Shown piece after piece: positions 7,853 to 16,520 of a stretch of DNA of 64,000 nt. The notes under the pieces were generated by a model. It was given only the letters and a program-made list of their open reading frames with translations, had not been told where the DNA came from and ran no database searches. This DNA is from Actinomycetota bacterium. GTDB lineage: Bacteria > Actinomycetota > Acidimicrobiia > Acidimicrobiales > Ilumatobacteraceae. The translations under genes and the position numbers were made by a program. Where the stretch lies: NCBI GenBank assembly GCA_005788815.1, contig SYAZ01000002.1, forward strand, positions 1-64,000, given 5' to 3'. Numbering within the stretch: the first letter of the stretch is position 1; each line of letters opens with the position of its first letter.

Positions 7853-9214
7853 ACTCTTCTTGGAAATACTCGACGCTTAATCGGGGTCGCGTGTTTGCTG
7901 ACTCTGGCCTTTGCCGGATTCGGTGCACAACCTGCAAGTGCTCACAATGCCCTTGCCTCCAGTAACCCGGCGAGCGGTGCGGTGCTTACGCAATCCCCTG
8001 CAACATGGTCACTGACGTTTACTAAAGAAGTTCCTCTTGACAGCGCTACAGCAGAATTCATCGTAGCAAATGGTGTGCGCACCGCACTGCCTGCACCTAC
8101 ACACGGTGCTACCACAAAAGAAATTGTGTTTGCTTTGCCACCAGATCTCAACGGAGCAATTACCGCGCGGTGGCGATTGGTAGGTGCAGATGGTCACGTT
8201 GTGACAGAGCGCGTCAGTTTTACTGTGAATAATGCAGACGTTGCAGTTGCATCCACCACCACGACTCTTGCGGGAACAACAACAAATGTTGACAGTACGT
8301 CTCAAGACACAACAGTTATATCTTTTAAAGAGTCTCTGACACCTGAGCCAGTTCGATTAGGACTGCGGTTGTTTGGATATGCAGCACTACTAATTATTGG
8401 CGGCATGTTATTTACTGAGTTTTCAATCGCTCAAGGAATCATCGGTGCGGCAAGAGCACGTGAAGTTCTCCTTGCTTCCGGTGTTGTACTCACACTCGCC
8501 CCATTGCTTCAAACATTGATCTTCCTCGATGACTCTCGCGATTTTGGTGTGTTCCCATCGCTCTTCCACATCTTGGAAGCATTCGACACTACGGCGGGCT
8601 CCATGCACTTTGTGCGCTTTTTCGCTGCAGCCGTGTTACTAACAGGCGTGATTCGCGCAGGACAAACCACATCTAAAACTCTGGTGTCTCCACCTATGTT
8701 GGTTGCAACCGGTACCTACCTCGTGTCGCTTGCTTACACAGGCCACTCGCGTTCGATGAAGTGGCCGGTCTTGGGTGTACCTGCAGACGTCGTCCACACG
8801 GCAGCAACTGCGGTGTGGTTGGGCGGCCTCATCGTGTTTGTTTTCTTTGTACTTCCTACCTTGCAACCCAGCCAAAGCATCGAAGCATTTCGTCGGTTCG
8901 GAACAGCAGCAACGTATGCCGTGGCCGCAATGGTTGTTTCGGGTGTAATCCAAACTCTTCGCTTACATGGCAGTATCATCACCTTGTTTACACAGAGCCA
9001 CGGTCGTTGGTTGCTGCTGAAATTGGTACTTGTTGCAGCCATGCTGAAGATTGGCGACATCAATCGGCGTCGCCTATTGCGTAAGTTACCCGCGGACGAG
9101 GCAGGGGTGGCTAATAGAGTGGCCCTTCTACGCAGAGCAAGCATGACCGAAATTGCCAACGGTGGACTGGTGATGCTTGTGACGGCCGTACTTGTGTCAG
9201 CATCTTTCAACTAA
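7847..9214 (+). CDS. copCD: CopC-CopD fusion copper transport/resistance protein
   Basis: A secretion signal (1-32) ends in ASA before H33, so the mature protein would begin with histidine, as in CopC proteins where the N-terminal amine and His form a copper site. The CopC-like beta domain (33-128) has LASSNPASGAVL, FTKEVPLD and ADGHVVTERVSFTV. A Thr-rich linker leads to a CopD-type membrane domain from about 165 to the end, with roughly eight helices and the VHTAATAVWLGGL segment. Similar fusions (YcnJ-like) take part in copper uptake or tolerance. The DUF305 lipoprotein gene follows 47 bases downstream. Confidence 0.9.
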   Translation: MRTLLGNTRRLIGVACLLTLAFAGFGAQPASAHNALASSNPASGAVLTQSPATWSLTFTKEVPLDSATAEFIVANGVRTALPAPTHGATTKEIVFALPPDLNGAITARWRLVGADGHVVTERVSFTVNNADVAVASTTTTLAGTTTNVDSTSQDTTVISFKESLTPEPVRLGLRLFGYAALLIIGGMLFTEFSIAQGIIGAARAREVLLASGVVLTLAPLLQTLIFLDDSRDFGVFPSLFHILEAFDTTAGSMHFVRFFAAAVLLTGVIRAGQTTSKTLVSPPMLVATGTYLVSLAYTGHSRSMKWPVLGVPADVVHTAATAVWLGGLIVFVFFVLPTLQPSQSIEAFRRFGTAATYAVAAMVVSGVIQTLRLHGSIITLFTQSHGRWLLLKLVLVAAMLKIGDINRRRLLRKLPADEAGVANRVALLRRASMTEIANGGLVMLVTAVLVSASFN

Positions 9215-9261
9215 CTCATTCTTATTAGAGCCCACTCACCCAGAACTACAAAAGGAACACT

Positions 9262-9834
9262 ATGAAACACACACGAATCATTCTCTTGGGATTGACCTCA
9301 ATCGCATTACTCACCGCATGCGCAAGTTCGTCAGACACCACCACCGGAACAGATGTTGTTGAAGCAGTGACTGACTTCAATGACGACGATGTCATGTTTG
9401 CCCAAATGATGATTCCGCATCATGAGCAAGCAATCGAAATGTCTGACATTGCGCTCGACCCCACAGTTGGTGCAAGCGACGTGGTGAAGTCATTGGCCAC
9501 ACGCATTAAGGGCGCGCAAGACCCAGAGATAAATACCATGAAAGGCTTTCTCACTTCGTGGAAGAAGCCCCTCACCATGGATGGTTCTATGAATCATTCC
9601 GACATGATGAGTGGCATGTTGAGCGCTGAAGATATAACTAAATTGTCAACATTGCGCGGCACCGAATTTGACCGTGCTTGGATAGAAGGCATGATTGCTC
9701 ACCATGAAGGTGCAATTGAGATGGCAGCCGACGTATTGAAAGACGGCAAGAATGCTGCTGTAAGAACTTTGGCGAATACAATTACGTCGGGTCAAGACGC
9801 AGAGATCACAGAAATGAAAGAGCTGCTCGGCTAA
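9262..9834 (+). CDS. DUF305 lipoprotein, probable metal-binding
   Basis: A lipoprotein signal ends at the lipobox LTAC with the lipidated C20. The mature part carries two DUF305 (ferritin-like four-helix) signatures: MMIPHHEQAIEM at H53-H54 and MIAHHEGAIEMA at H147-H148. Methionine-rich stretches (MDGSMNHSDMMSGM) lie between them. Family members often sit beside copper genes, and this one directly follows copCD with its own AAAGGAA ribosome site. A role in extracytoplasmic copper handling is plausible; no enzymatic activity can be read from the sequence. Confidence 0.88.
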   Translation: MKHTRIILLGLTSIALLTACASSSDTTTGTDVVEAVTDFNDDDVMFAQMMIPHHEQAIEMSDIALDPTVGASDVVKSLATRIKGAQDPEINTMKGFLTSWKKPLTMDGSMNHSDMMSGMLSAEDITKLSTLRGTEFDRAWIEGMIAHHEGAIEMAADVLKDGKNAAVRTLANTITSGQDAEITEMKELLG

Positions 9835-9866
9835 TTCAACAGTGCCAAATGCCGAGGCGATATTCG

Positions 9867-10151
9867 CTATTCAATCGGTGCCACGATGTCCATGTCTTCT
9901 AGACAATGGCGTGGCGGTGGTGGATCTTCATCTGGTGCCATAGTGAGACGTAACTCCACGCCACACACACTGCATCGATAACGAACATTGATGCGTCGCA
10001 TCTCACCCGTCGGTGGTGGAGGCGGCAACGTAGATGTCATTGATTTCAACATGCCAAAACCAAAACGCCACACGATACGCATAATGAGTAGGCCGACAGC
10101 AAACCAGATAATGGCGCTGAATGTTGGAAATGCTGCGATCACAGCAATCAA
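9867..10151 (-). CDS. Small membrane protein with C-terminal CxxC zinc-ribbon-like segment
   Basis: Ninety-four residues if the TTG at 10151 is used; a GTG at 10142 is an alternative. A hydrophobic stretch (about 3-30) is followed by a proline-rich linker (LPPPPP) and a compact C-terminus: RRINVRYRCSVCGVELRLT and PPPPRHCLEDMDIV. The Cys pair plus His-Cys look like a small metal ribbon. Short proteins with this C-terminus are, as I recall, widespread in actinobacteria without known function. It lies eight bases after the thiolase stop and is probably co-transcribed. The frame continues upstream into thiolase sequence, but that part is not family-like. Confidence 0.6.
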   Translation of the reverse strand: MIAVIAAFPTFSAIIWFAVGLLIMRIVWRFGFGMLKSMTSTLPPPPPTGEMRRINVRYRCSVCGVELRLTMAPDEDPPPPRHCLEDMDIVAPIE

Positions 10152-10159
10152 TCTAGTGA

Positions 10160-11329
10160 TTATCCGAGGCGTTCGATGATGGTGGCATTGGCCATGCCGC
10201 CACCTTCGCACATTGTCTGCAATCCGTAGCGACCACCGGTGCGCTCGAGTTCGTTCAACAATGTGGTCATCAAGCGTGTACCGCTTGCACCAAGTGGGTG
10301 ACCTAAAGCAATTGCTCCGCCGTTCACGTTCACTTTGTCCATGTTTGGGTGAAGTTCTTTTTCCCATGCAAGAACAACGGAAGCAAATGCTTCGTTGATC
10401 TCAACAAGATCCATGTCTTCAATGCTGAGACCGGCTTTTGCCAACGCCTTTTGTGACGCGGGAATTGGAGCTGTGAGCATGAGTTGTGGGTTGTCACCCG
10501 CAAGACCAAAGTTCACGAAACGTGCGCGTGGCGTAAGGCCAAGTGCGCGACACTTCTCTTCGCTCATGATCAACATTGCAGATGCACCGTCGGTGATTTG
10601 ACTGGAGTTACCTGCTGTAACCCGGCCACCATCTTCTTCACTACGGAATGCTGGCTTCAATGTTTGAAGTTTCTCGAATGGCGACTCGCGAATTCCTTCG
10701 TCGGTTGTCATCAAAATTCCTTCAGAGTCGAAAACTGGAAGAATCTCGCGTTCGAAACGACCTTCGGCTGTTGCGCGAGCTGCATATGCCTGTGAACGTG
10801 CTGCAAAGCGGTCCATCTCTTCGCGAGTGATTCCCCACTTGTCAGCAATCATTTCTGCACTGATGCCCTGCGGAACAAGTCCGCCATCTGGTGCGTAGCG
10901 CGCACTCACCATAGGGCCGAACGGATATCCGTACTTGCCGTCTGCAACTGCGGAACCCATTGGTACGCGAGTCATTACTTCAACACCTGCTGCAATCACG
11001 ATGTCGTATGCACCGGCCATCACGCCTTGTGCTGCGAAGTGCGCTGCTTGTTGGCTTGAACCACACTGACGATCAACCGTTGTGCCAGGAATGGTTTCAG
11101 GCAATCCGGCAGCAAGCACAGCATTGCGAGCAACGTTCAGGCTCTGCTCTCCTACTTGCATAACGCAGCCCATGATGACGTCGTCAATAAGTTCAGGGTC
11201 GATACCTGTGCGCTCAACAAGTGCCTTCAATGCAGTGCCGGCAAGATCGACTGGGTGCCAATCCTTTAAGCGACCATTGCGCTTTCCAAGTGGCGTACGA
11301 AGCGTGTCAACGATGACTGCGTTTTGCAT
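10160..11329 (-). CDS. Thiolase family protein (acetyl-CoA C-acetyltransferase)
   Basis: Condenses two acetyl-CoA or cleaves 3-ketoacyl-CoA in fatty-acid or ketone metabolism. The nucleophile C89 is in DRQCGSSQQ, the His in GGAIALGHPLGASG, and the C-terminal Cys in CEGGGMANA. Start at 11329 (MQNAVIVDTLRTPLGKRNG) gives 389 residues, standard for the family. Specific substrate cannot be read; no hydratase or dehydrogenase genes are adjacent. It is followed by the small ribbon protein and preceded by a MarR regulator in the same direction. Confidence 0.92.
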   Translation of the reverse strand: MQNAVIVDTLRTPLGKRNGRLKDWHPVDLAGTALKALVERTGIDPELIDDVIMGCVMQVGEQSLNVARNAVLAAGLPETIPGTTVDRQCGSSQQAAHFAAQGVMAGAYDIVIAAGVEVMTRVPMGSAVADGKYGYPFGPMVSARYAPDGGLVPQGISAEMIADKWGITREEMDRFAARSQAYAARATAEGRFEREILPVFDSEGILMTTDEGIRESPFEKLQTLKPAFRSEEDGGRVTAGNSSQITDGASAMLIMSEEKCRALGLTPRARFVNFGLAGDNPQLMLTAPIPASQKALAKAGLSIEDMDLVEINEAFASVVLAWEKELHPNMDKVNVNGGAIALGHPLGASGTRLMTTLLNELERTGGRYGLQTMCEGGGMANATIIERLG

Positions 11330-11386
11330 GATGAGCCTTTCGGTTCGAAGTAAGCACAAAGTCTGCCCTGTTTGGGGCGCTCGTGG

Positions 11387-11830
11387 CTAATCGGCGTCGA
11401 GAACTTTGGAAAAAACACGATGCATCGCCACCACATCTGTTTCAGTGAGCCAATTCGTAAAGACTCGCCGGACAATACGGTAATAGGTGATGCTGGCTTC
11501 TTTCCACGCTTCATGACCTTTGGGTGTGAGAACAAGCACAGTGGCTCTGCCGTCATCGGCAACTGATTTTTCTCGTGCCACCAGTTTCTTTTCTTCCATG
11601 CGGTCAATTTGGCGAGACAAGCTAGATGGGTGGGCCATCACTTTCTCGGCCAAATCATTGAATCGCATCGACCCCTCCTCGGCAGATGCCAGTGCATCAA
11701 GCACTTCGAACCACGGCAATTGCAAGTTGTTCTCTTCTTCCAGTGCGCGTGACAACATTTTGCTCATTGCTGCGTGAGCTGTAAGAAATGATCTCCACAC
11801 ATCAAGACGTTCGTAATCGGGCAGTGTCAT
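11387..11830 (-). CDS. MarR-family transcriptional regulator
   Basis: A 147-residue winged-helix protein. The recognition region MRFNDLAEKVMAHPSSLSRQIDRMEEKKLVARE and the wing DDGRATVLVLTPKG are classical MarR. The start at 11830 (MTLPDYERLD) lies five bases after the ferredoxin-reductase stop, so it is in an operon with that gene and upstream of the thiolase. MarR proteins commonly sense aromatic or lipophilic ligands, which would suit a reductase and thiolase neighbourhood, but the ligand and targets are unknown. Confidence 0.88.
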   Translation of the reverse strand: MTLPDYERLDVWRSFLTAHAAMSKMLSRALEEENNLQLPWFEVLDALASAEEGSMRFNDLAEKVMAHPSSLSRQIDRMEEKKLVAREKSVADDGRATVLVLTPKGHEAWKEASITYYRIVRRVFTNWLTETDVVAMHRVFSKVLDAD

Positions 11831-11834
11831 TGTG

Positions 11835-13088
11835 TTACCTGGCCGGTGGTGGTGCGGCTGCTTGTGCTGCCAATACACGTTCAAAATGTGCAAGGGCATC
11901 TGTACGAGATGTGTGAGTGGACAGCAGTGCTCTACTTGGCATTACCAGTTTTGGCATGCTCACACCGAGCACGCCTGTGAGCCGATTATTTACGCTGTAA
12001 ATGGCGCACCATTTTCCATCGGCCGTGTTTCCAGCAACTACATCAACAACGGCGTCTGCTGTGGCGCGGCCTAAGAACTGGATACGTGCGTCAAACTGGT
12101 CACTCCAGAAGAACGGCACAGCGGCATACGGTTCAACCTCTTCATTGCGCATGACTGCGAGAAGATTCTTAGCGGCGTGCGCACCTTGCTCAGCAGCGTT
12201 GGTCCAATGTTCAACGCGCATGTCAGATTCAATATCTGTAAAGAGTGCATTTGGCCATCGTGCAACATCGCCAGCTGCAAACACATTGCGTGGACCTGCG
12301 TTTAACAATTCATCGCACACGATTCCGTCGCGAATAGTGAGACCAGATGTTGAGCACCATTGCGTTGCCGGCGAAACACCAATGCCCACTACCAATACAT
12401 CTGCTTCGATGAGTTCACCCGAGGACAACAACACACCACTCACGCGCGAATCACCTTGGATGGCGGCCACTTGAACGCCACACCGAACAGACACGCCGTT
12501 TTTCTCGTGTACTTGAGCAATTGCTGAACCCATGTCGCGCCCAAGCCCACGAATCAGTGGTGCTTCAAGACCTTCAAGCACCGTTACATGTGCGCCGCGT
12601 TGTACGGCACTTGCTGCTGCTTCTAACCCGATAAAGCCTGCACCAATCACTACAACTCGACTGCCTGTCTGAATGTCGTCACGCAACGCAATGGCATCGT
12701 CAATTGTGCGCAACGTGTGAATGCCTGCAAGTGGTGGTTGATGGGGAAGCAAACGTGCAACACCACCGGTTGTAATGATGAGTCCGTCGTACTGGACAAG
12801 TGATCTATCTTCGAGCGACACAGTTTGCTTTTCAATATCTAGCGCAACTGCTACTGCACCGAGTTTCCATTCGATATTGAGTGTTGCGAGGTCTTCCGGT
12901 TTGCGTAATGCAATGCGATCTGCTTCCCATTCACCAGAGAGGAACTTCTTCGACAGTGGAGGACGGTCATAGGGCATATGTCGCTCTGCACCAACGACAG
13001 TAATGGGGCCTGTGAAGCCACTAGAACGCAAAGTCTCGGCGGCACGGACTCCGGCCAACGACGCACCAACTATGACAATTTTTTCCAC
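11835..13088 (-). CDS. FAD/NAD(P)H-dependent ferredoxin reductase
   Basis: Passes electrons from NAD(P)H to a ferredoxin or rubredoxin for an oxygenase or P450. The FAD-binding beta-alpha-beta motif is at the N-terminus (IVIVGASLAGVRAAE), the NAD-binding one near 145 (VVVIGAGFIGLEAAA), and the second FAD motif at GPRNVFAAGDVARWPN. The PYDRPPLSKKFL segment and the C-terminal reductase domain place it with dioxygenase-type ferredoxin reductases. Length 417 is typical. No ferredoxin or oxygenase gene is nearby. It is divergent from a TetR gene 66 bases away. Confidence 0.9.
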   Translation of the reverse strand: MEKIVIVGASLAGVRAAETLRSSGFTGPITVVGAERHMPYDRPPLSKKFLSGEWEADRIALRKPEDLATLNIEWKLGAVAVALDIEKQTVSLEDRSLVQYDGLIITTGGVARLLPHQPPLAGIHTLRTIDDAIALRDDIQTGSRVVVIGAGFIGLEAAASAVQRGAHVTVLEGLEAPLIRGLGRDMGSAIAQVHEKNGVSVRCGVQVAAIQGDSRVSGVLLSSGELIEADVLVVGIGVSPATQWCSTSGLTIRDGIVCDELLNAGPRNVFAAGDVARWPNALFTDIESDMRVEHWTNAAEQGAHAAKNLLAVMRNEEVEPYAAVPFFWSDQFDARIQFLGRATADAVVDVVAGNTADGKWCAIYSVNNRLTGVLGVSMPKLVMPSRALLSTHTSRTDALAHFERVLAAQAAAPPPAR

Positions 13089-13154
13089 AGCACAAGGATA
13101 CGAACTAACGACTTCATTTAGCGAGATGGCTGTGATGGTCGTAAAGTTAAAGCC

Positions 13155-13760
13155 GTGAGTACCGGCAAAGAGACTTCAGACATGATTCTTGCTGAGGCAA
13201 GAAAGATGCTGGAGGAAAATGGCGAGGTGGCATTTCGTGTTACCGAACTTGCCGAACGATGCGGTATTGCTGTTGGTCTGTTGTACCACTACTACAAAGA
13301 TCGAGATGCTCTAGTTGCAGCCGTGCGCGAGTCGCAGTTCCTAGCTCACATTGAAGGCGATGTTGAGATGTTGGCGAATGTCGTCAGCGCCACAGCAGAT
13401 CTTGATGCAGTATTGAAAATCATTGTTGATGATTTTTCCAATCCACGTAGTGCAGAGCGCAATGAATTCCGCCTGGATCGCATGGAAGCTTTAGTTGCGA
13501 TGCGTCACAACCCCGAACTTGGGCAACGCCTGACAGACGCTGAGGGCCGACTAACCACTGAAATCATTACCACTGTTCGGCAAGCCAAAAAAGATGGCCT
13601 TGTTGATCCGATGGTAGATGAGAACGCTCTGGCATTCATGTTGGAAGTGATTCCGCTTGGTACGGCGCTGGCAAATGTGTACGGCGACTATCTTCCAAGT
13701 GAAGAAGCCTGGCGCGCATTGTTGACACGCATGCTGGTGTCGTTACTGCCACCGCAGTAA
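13155..13760 (+). CDS. TetR-family transcriptional regulator
   Basis: Starts with GTG (VSTGKETSDMILAEA). The N-terminal helix-turn-helix is clear: FRVTELAERCGIAVGLLYHYYKDRDALVAAV. The remaining C-terminal helices would hold a ligand pocket that cannot be assigned. It faces away from the ferredoxin-reductase gene across a 66-base gap and may control it and itself. Length 201 is usual for TetR proteins. Confidence 0.9.
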   Translation: MSTGKETSDMILAEARKMLEENGEVAFRVTELAERCGIAVGLLYHYYKDRDALVAAVRESQFLAHIEGDVEMLANVVSATADLDAVLKIIVDDFSNPRSAERNEFRLDRMEALVAMRHNPELGQRLTDAEGRLTTEIITTVRQAKKDGLVDPMVDENALAFMLEVIPLGTALANVYGDYLPSEEAWRALLTRMLVSLLPPQ

Positions 13761-13765
13761 GTGTC

Positions 13766-14623
13766 TTAGCCAAATACAACAGTGCGATTACCGAAGACTA
13801 AAACTCTGTGCTCTACATGAGCCCGCACTGCTCGGGCTAACACCACTGTTTCTAGATCTCGGCCTTGTCGTGTTAATTCCGCTACGTCGTCGCGATGTGA
13901 AATATGTGCTACGTCTTGAGCAACGATGGGGCCTTCATCTAAAACATCACTTACATAATGTGCTGTTGCACCAATCACTTTGACTCCGCGATCATGCGCC
14001 TGCCGATACGGGTTAGCGCCAATAAATGCTGGCAAAAATGAATGATGGATGTTGATCATGCGCCCAGTCCAGGGTGCAACGATTTCCGATGGCAGAACCA
14101 GCATGTAGCGCGCAAGAATCACTAAATCAAGATCAAGGGATTGTAATAGCTCGCCAATCTGAGATTCTTGAGTTGCCCGCGCATCTGCTTTGTCGCCAAC
14201 CGCAACATGATGAAACGGCATTGCAAATGATGTTGCGAGCGGAGCAGCATCGTCATGATTGGAAATCAGCGCGACAAGGTCTAGACCGAGATCTCCGTAT
14301 GTTGTGCGCGACAGTAAGTCCGCTGCGCAATGCAATTGTTTTGAGCACAGAATTGCGGTTCGCGGTTTCCACGGCAAAGCATCAAGTGTGAACGCCATTT
14401 CCCAATGTGCTGCGAGTGGTGCAAACCCCGCGGAGAGCGCATCAACAGAATCCACACCTGTGTGTGTGAATTCCACACGTTGAAAGAACATGGCGTCGGC
14501 GATATCAGTGTGTTGTTCTGCGTGAACAATGTTTCCGCCGACTGCTGCAACCCATGTAGCGACTGCAGCGACGATGCCGGGCTTGTCTGGGCAAGAGATT
14601 CGAAGGACGGCCGAGAGATTCAC
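13766..14623 (-). CDS. purU: Formyltetrahydrofolate deformylase
   Basis: Hydrolyses 10-formyl-THF to THF and formate, balancing one-carbon pools. An N-terminal ACT domain (LRISCPDKPGIVAAVA, residues about 5-80) precedes the formyltransferase-fold domain (about 90-285) with the catalytic motif MINIHHSFLPAFIGANPYRQAHDRG, then GATAHYV and DEGPIVAQDV. The GTG at 14623 gives 285 residues, the family norm; extending upstream would run into the tRNA-Ala gene. Convergent with the TetR gene five bases away. Confidence 0.93.
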   Translation of the reverse strand: MNLSAVLRISCPDKPGIVAAVATWVAAVGGNIVHAEQHTDIADAMFFQRVEFTHTGVDSVDALSAGFAPLAAHWEMAFTLDALPWKPRTAILCSKQLHCAADLLSRTTYGDLGLDLVALISNHDDAAPLATSFAMPFHHVAVGDKADARATQESQIGELLQSLDLDLVILARYMLVLPSEIVAPWTGRMINIHHSFLPAFIGANPYRQAHDRGVKVIGATAHYVSDVLDEGPIVAQDVAHISHRDDVAELTRQGRDLETVVLARAVRAHVEHRVLVFGNRTVVFG

Positions 14624-14654
14624 AGATGATGAAGGGTAACGGCGAGAAAAGTGG

Positions 14655-14727
14655 TGGAGACGATGGGAATCGAACCCACGACCTCCTGCTTGCAAAGCAG
14701 GCGCTCTACCAATTGAGCTACGTCCCC
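14655..14727 (-). tRNA. tRNA-Ala (anticodon TGC)
   Basis: The minus strand reads GGGGACG...CGTCTCC for the acceptor stem (one G-U pair), a D arm TAGCTCAATTGGTAGAGC, an anticodon arm CCTGCTTTGCAAGCAGG with TGC in the loop, and a T arm GTGGGTTCGATTCCCAT. The discriminator base is A and CCA is encoded next to it at 14652-14654. With the tRNA-Ile near gyrA it recalls the ileT-alaT pair next to gyrA in mycobacteria. Confidence 0.97.
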
Positions 14728-14811
14728 GTGTTTTGGAATTGTCAGGTTATCGGGTGACGGCCGCAGCGGCTCTAACTCATCCCCTTCTCGGGGGCAGGCA
14801 GGGGTACCCTT

Positions 14812-16044
14812 ATGTCCATGGCTGGCGAGCTCATCTATGCATTTCGAATCATGCGCCTTCCGCTCCTCGACGCAGGTGGAGCGGCTATCGGCCGTATCGA
14901 CGACATCGTGGTGGTTCCTGGCCGTAGCGGCGAAGCCCCACGAGTAACGGGTTTTGTGGCCACCAGCCAGCGCCGCCGCATCTTTGTAAACGCCAACAGG
15001 GTGTCAGCTCTCGACACCGAGGGTGCCCGCCTACGCAGCTGGGACGTGGACCTGAACCCTTTCAAGCCCCGCGACGGCGAGCACTTGCTGGGAGCCACAA
15101 TCATTGATTCTCGGGTGTCTGGCGAGACCGTGAGCGACGTAGCCCTGCGCCCCACCCAGACTGCCCGTGAGGCTGGCTGGGAAGTGGCCAAAGTGCGCCT
15201 CACTCGCCGTGGGGTCCTTGGCCGCCGTGCCACATATCGCCTGGTGGAATGGAACGACGTGAGTGGCTTGTTTGCCGCCACCACCGAAATGGCCGCCGAG
15301 GCTGCGCGCCTTCGCGACATGCACCCAAGCGACGTGGCCGCAGTTGTTCGCGCGTTGCCACATGCACAGCGTCAATTGCTGGCCATCGAAATGGAAGACG
15401 ATCGTCTTGCAGACTTGCTGGAAGAACTTCCCGAAAGTGAACAGCTCGCACTGATTGCAAACCTCGACCTCGACCGCGTCATTGACGTGTTAGAGGAAAT
15501 GGAATTCGACGACCTTGCCGACTTGCTTGCAGAAATGCCGGCGCAACAGCGCACTACCGTGCTCGACGCAATGGATGACGAAGATGCCGATGTTGTGCGT
15601 TCCTTGTTGTCGTATGCATCTGGTACTGCCGGTGCATTGATGACACCCGAAATCATTGTGATGGGAGCAAACGCAACTGTTGCAGAGGCATTGGCGCAAG
15701 TACGCGACCCCGATTGGTTGGTCTCTATTGCCGCCCAAGTGTTTGTCACCCAGCCACCATTCAAAGCACCTACAGGCACGTACCTTGGTGTTGTTCACTT
15801 GCAGCGTTTGCTACGTGAACCACCAAGCACAGAACTTGGTCGGTGTGTTGTGAAGGAACCAACCGTTTCTGCCAACTTGCCGGACCGTGAAGTTGCAGAA
15901 TTCCTGGCCTCATACAACTTGCTTGCAGTAGGTGTGTGTGACGACGCCGGTCATCTGTTGGGTGCAATCACCGTGGACGACGTTCTCGACCGCATGTTGC
16001 CGGCCGACTGGAGACAACGACGACGTCAGGCGGCAACATCATGA
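14812..16044 (+). CDS. PRC-barrel/MgtE N-domain/CBS protein without transport domain
   Basis: Four hundred and ten residues, with no membrane helices. The N-terminus has two PRC-barrel-like halves (about 12-70 and 85-155). Then comes an MgtE N-terminal superhelical domain (about 165-275: MHPSDVAAVVRALPHAQR, LADLLEELPESEQ, DLADLLAEMPAQQR) and a CBS pair (about 275-400, with GTYLGVVHLQ and GAITVDDVLDRMLP). MgtE itself uses these domains as a magnesium sensor, but the channel part is missing. M. tuberculosis has the same gene before a DUF1003 gene (Rv1232c-Rv1231c). ATG at 14818 is an alternative start. It overlaps the next gene by four bases. Confidence 0.85.
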   Translation: MSMAGELIYAFRIMRLPLLDAGGAAIGRIDDIVVVPGRSGEAPRVTGFVATSQRRRIFVNANRVSALDTEGARLRSWDVDLNPFKPRDGEHLLGATIIDSRVSGETVSDVALRPTQTAREAGWEVAKVRLTRRGVLGRRATYRLVEWNDVSGLFAATTEMAAEAARLRDMHPSDVAAVVRALPHAQRQLLAIEMEDDRLADLLEELPESEQLALIANLDLDRVIDVLEEMEFDDLADLLAEMPAQQRTTVLDAMDDEDADVVRSLLSYASGTAGALMTPEIIVMGANATVAEALAQVRDPDWLVSIAAQVFVTQPPFKAPTGTYLGVVHLQRLLREPPSTELGRCVVKEPTVSANLPDREVAEFLASYNLLAVGVCDDAGHLLGAITVDDVLDRMLPADWRQRRRQAATS

Positions 16045-16520
16045 AGCGCCGCAACGATCTCTCTACGCCACGTCAGCGTCGTCGTGTAGGTATTCACTAC
16101 GATCCCGATGCATTCGGTCAGTTCAGTGAGACAATTGCTCGTTTCTTGGGAACGGGTCGATACCTCGTTCTTCAAACCATTTTTGTTTGCGCCTGGGTGG
16201 TGGTGAACTTCGTACAGCAATTGCAGTTCGACGGTTACCCATTCATTTTCCTCACGCTCATCTTGTCGTTGCAAGCTTCATATGCTGCGCCACTTATTTT
16301 GCTTGCCCAAAATCGTCAAGAAGATCGCGATAACGAACAGCTCGACCGCGACCGTGCACTTGCAGCGCGCACACAGGCCGATACTGAATATCTTGCTCGC
16401 GAACTTGCTGGTGTGCGTCTTGCCTTGGCAGACGTTGTCACCATGGAAGACCTGAGGGAACAGTTAGATCGCATCACCGATGCGATTGAAAAACTTGGTC
16501 CTAGCGAATCTGCTGAATAA
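16041..16520 (+). CDS. DUF1003 membrane protein
   Basis: A 159-residue protein with two membrane helices (about 40-60 and 68-88) after a basic N-terminus, with the family signature ASYAAPLILLAQNRQEDRD. A coiled-coil-prone acidic/basic tail follows (about 95-159, LDRDRALAARTQADTEYLA). The function of DUF1003 is not known. Coupling by ATGA overlap to the MgtE-N/CBS protein suggests the two act together, perhaps in magnesium-linked regulation. Its 3' end overlaps the convergent hydrolase gene by 20 bases. Confidence 0.85.
   Translation: MKRRNDLSTPRQRRRVGIHYDPDAFGQFSETIARFLGTGRYLVLQTIFVCAWVVVNFVQQLQFDGYPFIFLTLILSLQASYAAPLILLAQNRQEDRDNEQLDRDRALAARTQADTEYLARELAGVRLALADVVTMEDLREQLDRITDAIEKLGPSESAE

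Noticed and set aside
9835-9866. Transcription terminator between the DUF305 gene and the convergent gene
   Set aside because: No stable stem followed by a T run was found; no intrinsic terminator could be supported here or in the other short gaps.
13766-14695. Longer start for PurU at 14695
   Set aside because: The extra codons run through the tRNA-Ala gene; GTG 14623 fits the ACT-domain start.
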